Counted from the first letter of the stretch, positions 18,352 to 26,690 are shown. The stretch is DNA of 64,000 bases from Brucellaceae bacterium (GCA_020637775.1 JACKJV010000001.1:248001-312000), one strand, 5' to 3'. Numbers and translations are program-made. Notes: a model not told the origin generated them from the letters alone.

Positions 18352-18873
18352 TCATCCGCCGACAATGGCAGCCAGGGCCCAGGCACCGAGCGGACTCTCG
18401 GGGAAAACCAGCAGGCCGGCACAACCAAGCGCAATGCCATAAGGAATTCCGCTTTGCGGGTCGGCAATGCGACGCAGGAAATCGACTCGCCAGGCGAAGA
18501 CGGCGACCGGCGATCCGCGCAAGGAGAGGATTGCAAGCGTCAGGAAGCCGCCCAGGATGGCCGCGATGAGAAGATAATGGAGCGTGATCGGGTTGAACCC
18601 GAACCAGAGGGCGGTCGCGGTCATCAGTTTCGCATCACCACCGCCCATCTGACCTATCGAGAAAAGGAAGAAGGTTACGGCCAATACCGTCACGGCCACC
18701 GCGAAATGGGTGCCGTAAGTGCTCCAATCCATGCCCGTGAGCGGCGCGATGACCGCAAAGCCGCCGATCAGCAGCAAGGATACCCGGTTGGCAATGGTCA
18801 TCGACAGCAGATCGGAGATCGCGGCAAACACCATGCAGAACGGAAAGATCACAAGGATTGCAGCTTCAAGCAT
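18352..18873 (-). CDS. cpaA: Prepilin peptidase CpaA (TadV)
   Basis: A 173-aa polytopic aspartic protease (A24 family) that cleaves the leader from Flp prepilins and TadE/TadG pseudopilins. The two catalytic Asp residues are visible: D21 in FAAISDLLSMTIANR and D80 in the GQMGGGDAKLM motif (GxGD type). There are five to six hydrophobic helices. No methylase domain is present, as expected for the short TadV/CpaA branch. It lies between flp1 and cpaB. The 189 nt towards flp1 contain a large hairpin; the 213 nt towards cpaB contain TTAA repeats, so cpaB probably has its own promoter. Confidence 0.92.
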   Translation of the reverse strand: MLEAAILVIFPFCMVFAAISDLLSMTIANRVSLLLIGGFAVIAPLTGMDWSTYGTHFAVAVTVLAVTFFLFSIGQMGGGDAKLMTATALWFGFNPITLHYLLIAAILGGFLTLAILSLRGSPVAVFAWRVDFLRRIADPQSGIPYGIALGCAGLLVFPESPLGAWALAAIVGG

Positions 18874-19002
18874 CGGTTCACCCTGCCCTGTTCCCGGACC
18901 TGCCCGCTACCGGGCCAGACCCGTCTGTATCAAACATCGTTTCTTCCGCCCGTTCTCATGCCGACATTAGCGGACCGGGCTTAAACAATGGTGAAGCGCG
19001 GT

Positions 19003-19043
19003 GGATCGCCCTGGAGTCCGGCGGCCGGACGCCCGGGCGATCC
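19003..19043 (-). other. Two-part hairpin downstream of flp1
   Basis: An inverted repeat pairs GGATCGCCC (19003-19011) with GGGCGATCC (19035-19043), and inside it GTCCGG (19016-19021) pairs with CCGGAC (19025-19030). It lies 20 nt past the flp1 stop. There is no T-tract on the minus strand, so it is more likely a transcript-end or RNA-stabilising structure than a classical intrinsic terminator. Pilin mRNAs are often stabilised by 3' hairpins. Confidence 0.5.
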
Positions 19044-19062
19044 TTTCCGTCAGGCTGTCCTG

Positions 19063-19236
19063 TCAGACGCCAGTGCCGGCCAAGACGTTCGACACGCGGT
19101 TGAACTTCTCGTTCAGATTGGTGCCAAGCGTGGTGAGCGTGCCCATGATGGCAACCGAAATAAGCGCGGCAAGCAGACCGTATTCGATGGCCGTTGCGCC
19201 GGATTCATCCATGATGAAGGTTTTCAACTTTTCCAT
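19063..19236 (-). CDS. flp: Flp/PilA-family type IVb pilin (copy 1)
   Basis: A 57-aa prepilin. After a short basic leader (MEKLKTFIMDESG) comes the CpaA cleavage site G13|A14 and the Flp motif ATAIEYGLLAALISVAIMG; Glu5 and Tyr6 of the mature chain are present. A short tail, TTLGTNLNEKFNRVSNVL, completes the subunit. ATG 19236 is preceded by AGGGAAA. It probably forms the pilus fibre, or a second fibre type alongside the copy at 19869-20033; the cores of the two are nearly identical. It lies upstream of cpaA on the same strand. Confidence 0.9.
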   Translation of the reverse strand: MEKLKTFIMDESGATAIEYGLLAALISVAIMGTLTTLGTNLNEKFNRVSNVLAGTGV

Positions 19237-19453
19237 TTGCGTTTCCCTGTGTTGCCAACGCCCTGTTTTCGGGGTCGTCGTTGTCTTTTCACATCATTTC
19301 CATGCACCGGGGCGAATTCCGGCCCCGGGACACCTGGCATTCGCCGGACGGGCGGCGCCATGCCGCGGAAAAACCGGTGCAGACCGCATCCGGCAGAGCA
19401 GCGACCGGCCGCAGTCAAACGGTCGGAGCGCAACTGATTCCGGCGAGAGAGCA

Positions 19454-19603
19454 TCAGATCTTCGTGACCGGATCGGCGACGCTATCGCCCAACCGGAACA
19501 GCGCCCCCATGATCGCGACCGAAATGAGCGCTGCGAAATGCCCATGTTCGATGGCGGTGACGCCGATCATGTTGCGGGGAAAAGGTGAAAGCCTTCGCAC
19601 CAT
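19454..19603 (-). CDS. Diverged Flp-like prepilin frame (possible third pilin or decaying copy)
   Basis: A 49-aa frame between the two intact pilins, too short for most gene finders. It reads MVRRLSPFPRNMIG, then VTAIEHGHFAALISVAIMG, then ALFRLGDSVADPVTKI. It keeps the Gly before the cleavage site, the Glu5 equivalent and the hydrophobic core, but Tyr6 is His and LL is HF. GAGGG lies 4-8 nt before the ATG, so translation is possible. The leader and tail differ from both pilins, and no promoter is obvious; the intact pilin upstream ends in a strong terminator. It is either a minor pilin or a copy in decay; the preserved core over about 25 codons without a stop keeps both options open. Confidence 0.45.
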   Translation of the reverse strand: MVRRLSPFPRNMIGVTAIEHGHFAALISVAIMGALFRLGDSVADPVTKI

Positions 19604-19803
19604 CCAGCCCTCGTGCCTGCGGATCAGCGACGCGGCCCTGAAGCACGCACACGCGGCGAAAGCGGCATTGGCATGGCCGTTCAGACCATGGGAAGGGAGG
19701 ATGCAACCCTGGAAAGGAAGCCATCATTTCGCCCCTGGCCGGGTGGCACACCGGCCTTGCCATCTCTCGTCCCCGCACACGGGACATCAAGACATGCATC
19801 TGT

Positions 19804-19836
19804 AAAAAAAGGGCCGCCCCGGATCGAGACGGCCCC
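19804..19836 (-). terminator. Intrinsic terminator after flp copy 2
   Basis: On the minus strand GGGCCG pairs with CGGCCC across a 13-nt loop and is followed directly by seven T (A-run 19804-19810 on the plus strand). It lies 33 nt past the stop of the pilin at 19869-20033, so that pilin is probably made from a short monocistronic mRNA, as is usual for abundant pilins. Confidence 0.8.
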
Positions 19837-19868
19837 TGTCTTAGGCTACGGTCAAGACCGTCCTGCGA

Positions 19869-20033
19869 TCAGCTGCCGAGCTTGGTGGCGACCGAAGAGA
19901 ACTTCGTGGTCAGGTTGGTGCCCAGCGTGCTGAGGGTGCCCATGATGGCAACGGAAATCAGTGCAGCGAGCAGGCCGTATTCGATAGCCGTGGCGCCAGA
20001 TTCGTCCTTCATGAAAGCGGTGAATTTCGACAT
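19869..20033 (-). CDS. flp: Flp/PilA-family type IVb pilin (copy 2)
   Basis: A 54-aa prepilin with leader MSKFTAFMKDESG, cleavage G13|A14, then ATAIEYGLLAALISVAIMG and the tail TLGTNLTTKFSSVATKLGS. All positions needed for CpaA processing and fibre packing are present. I start at ATG 20033, preceded at 7 nt by AGGAG; an in-frame upstream extension to 20093 has no pilin character. The strong ribosome site, the terminator 33 nt past the stop and a long A/T-richer upstream region suggest this is the main, highly expressed pilin. Its core is almost identical to copy 1. Confidence 0.93.
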   Translation of the reverse strand: MSKFTAFMKDESGATAIEYGLLAALISVAIMGTLSTLGTNLTTKFSSVATKLGS

Positions 20034-20270
20034 GGTAGAGCTCCTTTTATTTGCCTTGGTTGACAGCCATTCCGTGAGTTCTTGTCTGCTCATCGGATGG
20101 GGGCACTCTACGGGGAACCTCTTGCGGTTCGGTTAGGAAACACGGTTTCCAAACGATGAACGGTTTTCGCGATCCATCTTGGTAAACAAATGCTGTGAGG
20201 AAGCTCTCCCGAACGGGAGCATGCATGCCTTTAATATGCAAATCAGCGGAGGCAGCGTTTCCGGGTCCTT

Positions 20271-20301
20271 ATATAGCTTTGGCGCGTGCGGTCTCATGCA
20301 A
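20271..20301 (-). promoter_or_regulatory. Weak candidate promoter for flp copy 2
   Basis: On the minus strand TTGCAT (20296-20301) and CTATAT (20271-20276) are separated by 19 nt. The -10 matches the rhizobial CTATAT type, but the spacing is long and the leader to the pilin would be over 230 nt. A closer promoter may exist that I cannot recognise. Confidence 0.25.
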
Positions 20302-20360
20302 CCGGCCATGGTCCGCCCGGCATTGAGAGGGCTGACGGTTTGCCCAGCCTGCCCCCGGGC

Positions 20361-20375
20361 TTAACCGCCGGTTTA
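20361..20375 (+). promoter_or_regulatory. CtrA-like motif upstream of the secretin-N gene
   Basis: TTAA-N7-TTTA followed by CC (20361-20377), one mismatch from TTAA-N7-TTAACC. It lies 57 nt before the ATG at 20432, a usual position for CtrA activation in Caulobacter-type pilus promoters. Pattern match only. Confidence 0.4.
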
Positions 20376-20431
20376 CCATTCACGGGCATTTTCCTAGCGA
20401 GAGTTCACGCAATCCGACCGGAGCCTGCCTC

Positions 20432-20851
20432 ATGATCCGCTACATCGCCTTTACCGCCGCTCTCGCCGCGGGACTTGCAGCAGGCGCTGCCGCGTCGGCC
20501 ACGGAAGCCGGCATCGAAGTGGCCATGAATCAGGCTAAGATCATCAAGCTGACACGCGCCGCCGACACGGTGGTCGTGGGCGAACCGAAGATCGCGGACG
20601 TGACCGTGAAGGATTCCACGACGATCGTTCTCACGGGCAAGGGTTTTGGCGTGACCAACCTCGTCATCCTCGACCAGGAGGGCGCGCCCATCGTCGACGA
20701 GCAGGTCTATGTCCGCCGTTCGCAGCAGCAGTCGGTGCGGGTCTATCGCCGTTCGCAGGTCCAGACGCTGTCCTGCACACCCTATTGCGAAGCGGAATTC
20801 CGCAACGAGGCGGTGATGGCTTCCGACGCCGCGATGGCCGCCGCCAACTGA
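20432..20851 (+). CDS. Pilus assembly N-terminal-domain protein (secretin N-domain, periplasmic)
   Basis: A 139-aa exported protein with a signal peptide of about 23 residues (cleavage near AAASA|TEAG). Its single domain matches the T2SS/T3SS pilus N-domain found at the start of CpaC (IIKLTRAADTVVVGEPKIAD, VTVKDSTTIVLTGKGFGVTN, LVILDQEGAPIVDEQVYV). It lacks the secretin pore, so it is a stand-alone N-domain that may cap or gate the CpaC channel; this is inference. Two Cys in LSCTPYCEAEF may form a disulphide. It is divergent from the main pilin and followed by a hairpin at 20880. Confidence 0.85.
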   Translation: MIRYIAFTAALAAGLAAGAAASATEAGIEVAMNQAKIIKLTRAADTVVVGEPKIADVTVKDSTTIVLTGKGFGVTNLVILDQEGAPIVDEQVYVRRSQQQSVRVYRRSQVQTLSCTPYCEAEFRNEAVMASDAAMAAAN

Positions 20852-20879
20852 CCTGCCCGCGCGGCGTTTTTCATGGTTT

Positions 20880-20906
20880 AGCCCGGGTAAATCCGGGCTC
20901 AACTTT
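20880..20906 (+). terminator. Probable terminator after the secretin-N gene
   Basis: A 7-bp stem AGCCCGG/CCGGGCT with a GTAAAT loop at 20880-20899 is followed by CAACTTTT. The T-tract is short, so termination may be partial. It separates the gene at 20432 from the TadE-like genes that begin at 20988. Confidence 0.55.
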
Positions 20907-20987
20907 TGTATGCAATCGCGGAACCGGATTTCAACCCATTCCAGCTAGGCTCTGTCCCATACCAAAGCGTTGTCAGTAGGTAGGGAC

Positions 20988-21578
20988 ATGGCACACAAGA
21001 TCAACGGCGTGATCCCGGCGGGAGAGATCACCAATCAAGACAAGCCCCGCCGTACCCGTCTTTTCAGGCGCTTCGCAAAAAACACGAAGGGCGCAACGGC
21101 AATCGAATTCGCCATTCTCGCCTTTCCGTTCTGCCTGCTCGTCTTCGCGATCCTCGAAAGCACGATTTCCTTCGCCACACAGCAGGTCATGGCCAATGCC
21201 GGCGACAGCATCGCGCGTGAATTGCGAACCGGCCAGCTCCGGGCGGGGGATGTCAACGAGGCGAAGCTCAAGGATCTCGTCTGCGGCAAGCTCGAAGTGA
21301 TCGTGGCCGACGGATGTCCGGGGCTGGAGGTCGATCTGCGCGAGTTTCCGACATTCGACGCCGCCGCCAAGGTGCGCGTGAAGCTGACATCCGACAAGGA
21401 TATCGACACATCCGACTTCGCCGTGACCCCCGGCGACGCGCTGAGCATCAACATGCTGCGCGTGTTCTATCGCTGGCCGGTCATGACGGACCTGATGCGT
21501 TCGTCCATGTCGAACCTGAAGGACGGCAAGACGCTGCTCTTCTCGACAATCACCTGGCGCAACGAACCCTATAGCTGA
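20988..21578 (+). CDS. TadE-like pseudopilin
   Basis: A 196-aa protein with a basic cytosolic N-terminus, then the TadE motif KGATAIEFAILAFPFCLLVF (near residues 34-53), which resembles a prepilin cleavage site, one membrane helix and a periplasmic domain. TadE and TadF/TadG are processed by CpaA/TadV and are needed for Flp pilus formation. I use ATG 20988, preceded by AGGTAGGG; a TTG at 20970 would add six residues. It is followed after 11-38 nt by a second TadE/TadG-like gene on the same strand. Confidence 0.85.
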   Translation: MAHKINGVIPAGEITNQDKPRRTRLFRRFAKNTKGATAIEFAILAFPFCLLVFAILESTISFATQQVMANAGDSIARELRTGQLRAGDVNEAKLKDLVCGKLEVIVADGCPGLEVDLREFPTFDAAAKVRVKLTSDKDIDTSDFAVTPGDALSINMLRVFYRWPVMTDLMRSSMSNLKDGKTLLFSTITWRNEPYS

Positions 21579-21616
21579 GGCACGGGCGAGTGATGAAAGG
21601 TCCAAAGGGGAAAGAC

Positions 21617-22240
21617 ATGATGTCCGGGGCGAAAACACACACAGAAAACGCATTCGCGCGCATCCGCCGGTTTCATCGCGACCACAGGGGCATCGCAGCC
21701 GTGGAATTCGCCATGATCGCGCCGATTCTCATCGCCATGTATTTCATGACGCTGGAACTCGGCCTGGGCATCGAGGCGAGCAAGAAGGTCGGGCGCACGG
21801 CCAGCATCGTGGCGGACCTGGTCACCCAGAACCAGTCGGTGACAAAGAACGACCTCGATGCCATCATGCGCATCGGCGAAGGCACGCTTCAGCCCTACAA
21901 CCGCTCGAAGCCGGAAATCCGGATCACCGCGATCCAGTTCGATGACAAGTCGCCGCCGGTCGGGCGCGTCGCCTGGTCGCGCAAGGCGGTGGGCACGGCA
22001 ACGTCGGCCTATCTGGCGAAGGACATGAACGTGACAAGCCTGGTGCCGGACAAGCTGCGGCTCAAGGATACATTCCTGATCCGGGTCGAAACCCTGCTGA
22101 CCTACAAGCCGGTGATGGCATGGTCGAGCGACGACAAGGAGGCACTCGGCCTCACGGCCGCCTTCGATTCGATCGAGATGGACGAGACCTATCACTTGCG
22201 CCCGCGCATGAGCGCGACGATCGGCTGCGGCGATTGCTGA
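21617..22240 (+). CDS. TadE/TadG-like pseudopilin
   Basis: A protein of about 207 aa with a basic start, then the motif RGIAAVEFAMIAPILIAMYF (near residues 24-43), the TadE/TadG processing and membrane segment, followed by a periplasmic domain ending in ATIGCGDC. I choose ATG 21617, preceded at 6 nt by AGGGG. A GTG at 21590 or ATG at 21593 would add 8-9 residues and are possible. It shares the two-gene operon with the TadE-like gene before it. A strong hairpin with a T-rich tail follows the stop. Confidence 0.83.
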   Translation: MMSGAKTHTENAFARIRRFHRDHRGIAAVEFAMIAPILIAMYFMTLELGLGIEASKKVGRTASIVADLVTQNQSVTKNDLDAIMRIGEGTLQPYNRSKPEIRITAIQFDDKSPPVGRVAWSRKAVGTATSAYLAKDMNVTSLVPDKLRLKDTFLIRVETLLTYKPVMAWSSDDKEALGLTAAFDSIEMDETYHLRPRMSATIGCGDC

Positions 22241-22273
22241 TTCGCCGCCCCTGACGGCACAGGACATGACAGG

Positions 22274-22303
22274 CCCGCCGGTCAATCGCCGGCGGGTTCT
22301 TTC
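22274..22303 (+). terminator. Terminator after the TadE/TadG pair
   Basis: CCCGCCGG (22274-22281) pairs with CCGGCGGG (22289-22296) around a 7-nt loop and is followed by TTCTTTCGTTT. The hairpin overlaps the last codons of the convergent PhnD-like gene, so it also sits at the 3' end of that transcript. Confidence 0.7.
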
Positions 22304-23181
22304 GTTTCTGCGGAGAGCAGGCGGTCGAGCAGTTCGGCGGCACCGGTATAGTCGATCGGCCGCACCGGACGGAATCCGCCGGTGAACCGGGGCGAAAGGG
22401 CTTCCAGCACATCGGGCCGCCCGGCCAGTCCGGTCAGGACGTCCCGCAAGATGGACTTGGCCTCGCCGGAAAGCGTGGTCCGCACCGTGTGCGGACCGAA
22501 GCCGATGACCGGTCCGCGCCAGGCAATGGCCAGGCCAGACGGCGCAAGGCCGCGGGCTTGCAGGAGCGCCACGGTGCCCGTTGCTTCCATGTCGCCGCCG
22601 GGTCCGGTCAGAACGTGGCCGGCCATCGCCTCCACGTCGCCCTGGAGAAACGCGGAAAGCGCCTCTTCCGGCGTCTGGAATTGCACGATCCGCCCCTGCA
22701 ATCCGGCTTCGCGGATATCGAAGGCCGCCAATGGCCCGAGTGACCCGCCCGCCGCCATGGCGATGCGTCCGGCTTCGCCTGAGCCGGGGGCAGCGTCGGC
22801 GCGGCTGAGGACGACAGCCCGAAGCCCGGTCGCGCCGCCTTGCGAAACCGGCGCGGCCAGCGGTTCGACACATCCACAATAACGGACCGCGGCAATGAAG
22901 GCGACCGCGCTGTAGACGGCATAATCGACATGGCCGGCCGCCTGGGCGTCGATGAGCGCAGGGAAATTGCGGGCCTGAAAGATATCGACGGGCATGCCGA
23001 GCGCCGACGAGAAGGCCTCGCGGACCAGCGCCCTGTCGCGGGCGGACATGCGGCCATCGGGCGCCACCAGCCCGATGCGGAATGTGCCCATGTCCCCGCG
23101 CCAGCCGGTTTGCGCGGCATGGGCCGGGAAAACCGCCAGGGCGCAGATGCCGGCTATGCAAAGAACGGCCAAATGTTTCAT
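22282..23181 (-). CDS. Orphan PhnD-like phosphate/phosphonate-type periplasmic binding protein
   Basis: A 299-aa secreted protein with signal peptide MKHLAVLCIAGICALAVFPAHA. The mature part fits the PhnD/type-2 binding fold: FRIGLVAPDGRMSARDRALV, a stretch YAVYSAVAFIAAVRYC typical of the ligand-binding lobe, and GDVEAMAGHVL. No permease or ATPase gene is next to it, so it either works with a distant transporter or acts as a sensor partner. I start at ATG 23181 (GGAG upstream), since the signal peptide begins there. It is convergent to the TadE/TadG pair and divergent from deoB. The substrate cannot be inferred. Confidence 0.7.
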   Translation of the reverse strand: MKHLAVLCIAGICALAVFPAHAAQTGWRGDMGTFRIGLVAPDGRMSARDRALVREAFSSALGMPVDIFQARNFPALIDAQAAGHVDYAVYSAVAFIAAVRYCGCVEPLAAPVSQGGATGLRAVVLSRADAAPGSGEAGRIAMAAGGSLGPLAAFDIREAGLQGRIVQFQTPEEALSAFLQGDVEAMAGHVLTGPGGDMEATGTVALLQARGLAPSGLAIAWRGPVIGFGPHTVRTTLSGEAKSILRDVLTGLAGRPDVLEALSPRFTGGFRPVRPIDYTGAAELLDRLLSAETKEPAGD

Positions 23182-23249
23182 CGCTGTCTCCGGCGTCGCC
23201 TCCCATTGTGCCACGGCCCGGCAAAGGATGCACCGGCACGGTTTGCGAA

Positions 23250-23277
23250 TTGCCAAGCGGGCGCGGCGTGCCTATCT
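23250..23277 (+). promoter_or_regulatory. Candidate promoter for deoB
   Basis: TTGCCA (23250-23255) and CTATCT (23272-23277) with 16-nt spacing; taken as ATTGCC-N17-CTATCT it resembles the rhizobial CTTGAC-N17-CTATAT pattern. It ends 40 nt before the deoB ATG. Confidence 0.4.
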
Positions 23278-23317
23278 CTGGTGAACCGACATTCCTGCAA
23301 GTGAGCGGATCAAAGCC

Positions 23318-24556
23318 ATGGCGCGTGCCTTCCTCTTCGTCCTTGATTCAGCCGGCATAGGCGGTGCAGCCGATGCGGCCCGGTTCGGGGACGAGGGCGC
23401 CGACACCATCGGCCATATCGCCGAACAATGCGCGCGCGGCCGTGGCGACCGGGAGGGTTTGCGAACGGGACCGCTCCGGCTGCCGCACATGACGGCGCTG
23501 GGTCTTGGTGCTGCCGCTGCCATCGCCACGGGACACGTGCCGCCGGGCCTGGAAGGCAAGCCGGCCGGCTTCCACGCGGCGGCGCAGGAGGTTTCCAGCG
23601 GCAAGGACACACCGTCGGGCCATTGGGAAATGGCCGGCCTGCCGGTGACTTTCGACTGGGGCTACTTCCCCGACACCGATCCCTCCATCCCGGAATCGCT
23701 GCTGCGCGCCGCGGTCGAAGAGGCCGGGCTCGACGGCTGGCTGTGCAACCGCCACTATTCGGGCACCGCCGTCATCGACGACTACGGGCCGGAGCATATC
23801 GCCACCGGCAAGCCCATCATCTACACATCGGCAGATTCGGTCATCCAGATCGCTGCCCATGAGACCCATTTCGGTCTGGAGGCGCTCTACCGGCTGTGCA
23901 CGATCATGCGCGTTCACGCCGATGCCTTCAAGGTGGGCCGCGTCATCGCCCGCCCCTTCACCGGCGAAGCGCCCGGGCAGTTCGTGCGCAATTCGGCCAA
24001 CCGGCGCGACTATGCCGTGCCGCCGCACGAACCGACATTGCTCGACCGGCTGACGGATGCGGGCCGCACCGTCTTCGCGGTCGGCAAGATCGGCGACATC
24101 TTCGCCCATCGCGGCATTTCCGACCTGCGCAAGGCATCCGGCAACATGGCCATGTTCGACGCGGCCCTGACCGCCATGGACGAGGCCGGCGACGGAGACT
24201 TCATCTTCGCCAATTTCGTCGATTTCGATTCCGAATACGGCCATCGCCGCGACGTGCCCGGCTACGCGGCCGCGCTGGAGGCCTTCGATGCCCGGCTGCC
24301 GGAAGCATTCGCGAAGCTCAGACCGGGCGACATGCTCATCCTGACCGCCGACCATGGCAACGATCCGACATGGCGCGGCACGGACCACACGCGGGAGCGG
24401 ATTCCCGTCATCGGAACCGGCCCCGGTTTCAGGCCGGCGGCGGCCGGGTTGCGTTCCACATTCGCCGATATCGGCGAGACGATCGCGGAACATCTGGGCA
24501 TTGCGCCCGGCGCACATGGCACGTCCTTCCATTGCGCGATCCGGCCCGATGCCTGA
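23318..24556 (+). CDS. deoB: Phosphopentomutase DeoB
   Basis: A 412-aa Mn-dependent mutase that interconverts ribose/deoxyribose 1- and 5-phosphates in nucleoside breakdown. It has the alkaline-phosphatase-superfamily marks: [16 protein letters not shown] at the N-terminus, [12 protein letters not shown], the phospho-acceptor region [14 protein letters not shown] (Thr in KDTPSGHWE) and metal ligands in [18 protein letters not shown]. All are complete and the length is normal. It overlaps mutM by 8 nt. No other deoxynucleoside-catabolism gene is beside it. Confidence 0.95.
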   Translation: MARAFLFVLDSAGIGGAADAARFGDEGADTIGHIAEQCARGRGDREGLRTGPLRLPHMTALGLGAAAAIATGHVPPGLEGKPAGFHAAAQEVSSGKDTPSGHWEMAGLPVTFDWGYFPDTDPSIPESLLRAAVEEAGLDGWLCNRHYSGTAVIDDYGPEHIATGKPIIYTSADSVIQIAAHETHFGLEALYRLCTIMRVHADAFKVGRVIARPFTGEAPGQFVRNSANRRDYAVPPHEPTLLDRLTDAGRTVFAVGKIGDIFAHRGISDLRKASGNMAMFDAALTAMDEAGDGDFIFANFVDFDSEYGHRRDVPGYAAALEAFDARLPEAFAKLRPGDMLILTADHGNDPTWRGTDHTRERIPVIGTGPGFRPAAAGLRSTFADIGETIAEHLGIAPGAHGTSFHCAIRPDA

Positions 24557-25442
24557 ACTACCCGAGGTTGAAACGGTGCGCCGCGGGCTTGCGCCGGTCA
24601 TGGAGGGCGCCACGATCACGCGGGCCGAAATCCGCCGGCCGGATCTGCGCTTTCCCTTCCCCGACCGGTTCGCCGAGACGCTGGAAGCCCGGCGGATCAC
24701 GGCGCTGGCGCGGCGGGCCAAATATCTGCTGATCCATCTCGATGACGGGGCCGTTGTCATTTCCCATCTTGGCATGTCCGGCTCCTACCGGATCGAGGGC
24801 GGGGACGGCGCGCACATGCCCGGCGAATTCCATCATGCCCGCGCCCGCGACAGCGCCCATGACCATGTGGTGTTTCACCTGACAACCGGCGATGGCACGC
24901 CGGCACGCGTGATCTACAATGACCCGCGCCGGTTCGGTTTCATGCTGCTGACGCAGGAAAGCGGCCTTGCCGACCATCCTGCCCTGCGCGGACTGGGCCT
25001 GGAGCCGACGGGCAATGCGCTGGATGGGGCCGCGCTGGCGGCGCTGTTGCGCGACAGGCGCACACCGCTCAAGGCGGCGCTTCTCGACCAGCGGCTGATC
25101 GCGGGGCTTGGCAATATCTATGTCTGCGAAGCGCTGTGGCGCGCCCGGCTTTCGCCGCTCAGGGCGGCCGGCACACTGGCCAACAGGGCTGGCGGTCCGG
25201 GCGTCAGGGCCGGCCGGCTGGCCGACGCCATCCGCGCGGTAATTGCCGAGGCCATCGCGGCGGGCGGCTCGTCGCTGCGCGACCACATGCAGACAGACGG
25301 CACACTCGGCTATTTCCAGCACTCCTTTTCCGTCTACGACCGAGAGGGCGAGCCCTGCCCCGCGCCCGGCTGCCGCCAGACGGTGCAGCGCATCGCGCAA
25401 TCGGGGCGCTCCACATTCTATTGCCCGGCGTGCCAACGGTGA
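24549..25442 (+). CDS. mutM: Formamidopyrimidine-DNA glycosylase MutM (Fpg)
   Basis: A 297-aa bifunctional DNA glycosylase/AP lyase that removes 8-oxoguanine and FaPy bases. The start [14 protein letters not shown] gives the catalytic N-terminal Pro and Glu once Met is removed. Other marks are the Lys in [11 protein letters not shown], the LGNIY-type helix-hairpin-helix region [16 protein letters not shown] and the C-terminal zinc finger with Cys residues in CPAPGC and [11 protein letters not shown] 24549 overlaps deoB by 8 nt; the frame open before it is deoB shadow. An enoyl-CoA hydratase gene follows after 39 nt. Confidence 0.96.
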   Translation: MPELPEVETVRRGLAPVMEGATITRAEIRRPDLRFPFPDRFAETLEARRITALARRAKYLLIHLDDGAVVISHLGMSGSYRIEGGDGAHMPGEFHHARARDSAHDHVVFHLTTGDGTPARVIYNDPRRFGFMLLTQESGLADHPALRGLGLEPTGNALDGAALAALLRDRRTPLKAALLDQRLIAGLGNIYVCEALWRARLSPLRAAGTLANRAGGPGVRAGRLADAIRAVIAEAIAAGGSSLRDHMQTDGTLGYFQHSFSVYDREGEPCPAPGCRQTVQRIAQSGRSTFYCPACQR

Positions 25443-25481
25443 TTAACCTGCCTCTACTCAATGCCCAGCGAGGGGAGATCC

Positions 25482-26255
25482 ATGGCATATGAAACCATCC
25501 TGACCGATACGCGCGGGCGCGTCGGCATCATCACGCTCAACCGTCCCAAGGCGCTCAACGCACTCAACCTGACGGTCATGGCCGAGGTCTGCGAGGCGCT
25601 TTCCGCCTTCGACAAGGACGAGAAGATCGGCTGCATCGTTCTCACCGGCTCGGAGAAGGCCTTCGCCGCGGGCGCCGACATCAAGCAGATGCAGCCGCTC
25701 TCCTACCAGGACACCTATGCGCAGGACCTTTTTGCCGGCTGGGACGAGGCCACGCGGACGCGCAAGCCCATGATTGCCGCCGTGGCCGGCTACGCGCTGG
25801 GCGGGGGGTGCGAACTGGCCATGATGTGCGATTTCATCATCGCGGCCGACAATGCCCGCTTCGGCCAGCCCGAGATCACGCTCGCCGTCATTCCCGGCAT
25901 GGGCGGGTCGCAACGGCTGACCCGGCTCGTCGGCAAGTCGAAGGCCATGGACATGTGCCTGACGGGCCGGATGATGGATGCAGAGGAAGCCGAGCGCTCG
26001 GGCCTGGCAGCGCGGGTGGTCCCGCTGGCCGACCTGATGGAAACGGCCATGGATGCGGCGGACAAGATCGCGTCCTATTCGCTGCCCGCCGTGATGATGG
26101 CCAAGGAGGCGGTGAACCGAGCGCTGGAGACCACCCTCGCCGAGGGCCTGCGGTTCGAGCGCCGCCTCTTCCACTCGACCTTCGCCTTCGAGGACCAGAA
26201 GGAGGGCATGTCCGCCTTTACCGAGAAGCGCAAACCCAATTTCAAGCATCGCTGA
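25482..26255 (+). CDS. Enoyl-CoA hydratase
   Basis: A 257-aa crotonase-family enzyme that hydrates trans-2-enoyl-CoA in beta-oxidation. The oxyanion-hole segments AGADIKQM (near 63-70) and [12 protein letters not shown] (107-118) are intact, and the two catalytic acids E111 and E131 ([15 protein letters not shown]) are present. It is most like short-chain FadB1x/EchA8-type hydratases. ATG 25482 is preceded by AGGGGAG. It lies between mutM and rpsT, a conserved position in many Hyphomicrobiales as far as I recall. Confidence 0.93.
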   Translation: MAYETILTDTRGRVGIITLNRPKALNALNLTVMAEVCEALSAFDKDEKIGCIVLTGSEKAFAAGADIKQMQPLSYQDTYAQDLFAGWDEATRTRKPMIAAVAGYALGGGCELAMMCDFIIAADNARFGQPEITLAVIPGMGGSQRLTRLVGKSKAMDMCLTGRMMDAEEAERSGLAARVVPLADLMETAMDAADKIASYSLPAVMMAKEAVNRALETTLAEGLRFERRLFHSTFAFEDQKEGMSAFTEKRKPNFKHR

Positions 26256-26296
26256 GACGATCGACACCAAAGCGCGCGATGCTCTGCGGGAAAGCG

Positions 26297-26325
26297 TTGA
26301 CGCACGCGCAAAGCTGAACTATAAG
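26297..26325 (+). promoter_or_regulatory. Sigma-70 promoter of rpsT
   Basis: TTGACG (26297-26302) and TATAAG (26320-26325) with exactly 17 nt between. It ends 101 nt before the rpsT start and is one of the best housekeeping promoter matches in the window, as expected for a ribosomal-protein gene. Confidence 0.7.
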
Positions 26326-26426
26326 CCCGCAACAACCGCGGCGGCCATCTGGCCGCCCGTCATGTTTTCGCGTCTGACAGGCCGCAAGGCCAGGCGCCAC
26401 CAAGTTGAGACAAAGAGAGAGGCACC

Positions 26427-26690
26427 ATGGCCAATACTCCTTCGGCCAAGAAGGCTACGCGCAAGATCGCCGCGCGCACCGCAGTGAACAAGACGCGCCG
26501 CTCGCGCGTCCGCACCTTCATCCGCAAGGTCGAGGAAGCGATCGCTTCCGGCAACAAGGACGAAGCCCGTACGGCGCTTCAGGCCGTTCAGCCGGAGCTG
26601 ATGCGGGCCGCCTCCAAGGGCGTGATGCACAAGAACACCGCCTCGCGCAAGGTCTCGCGCCTGGCCTCGCGTGTGAAGGCCCTTGGCTGA
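26427..26690 (+). CDS. rpsT: 30S ribosomal protein S20
   Basis: An 87-aa basic protein with the family text [20 protein letters not shown] and a C-terminal helix of the S20 type ([20 protein letters not shown]). S20 binds 16S rRNA early in 30S assembly. It has its own promoter (26297-26325), an AGAGAGG ribosome site and a terminator after it, so it is a single-gene unit. rpsT before dnaA is a typical rhizobial order. Confidence 0.97.
   Translation: MANTPSAKKATRKIAARTAVNKTRRSRVRTFIRKVEEAIASGNKDEARTALQAVQPELMRAASKGVMHKNTASRKVSRLASRVKALG

Larger units (their letters stand above)
20034..20431. other. Intergenic region between flp copy 2 and the divergent secretin-N gene
   Basis: About 400 nt without a gene, A/T-richer than its surroundings. 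It should hold the divergent promoters of the main pilin (minus) and the small secretin-N protein (plus). Visible: a CtrA-like motif at 20361, a rhizobial-type CTATAT on the minus strand (20271-20276), a small hairpin CTCCCG/CGGGAG on the minus strand near 20205-20220, and the palindrome-rich GCATGCATGC at about 20218-20228. I see no RNA gene in it. Confidence 0.6.
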
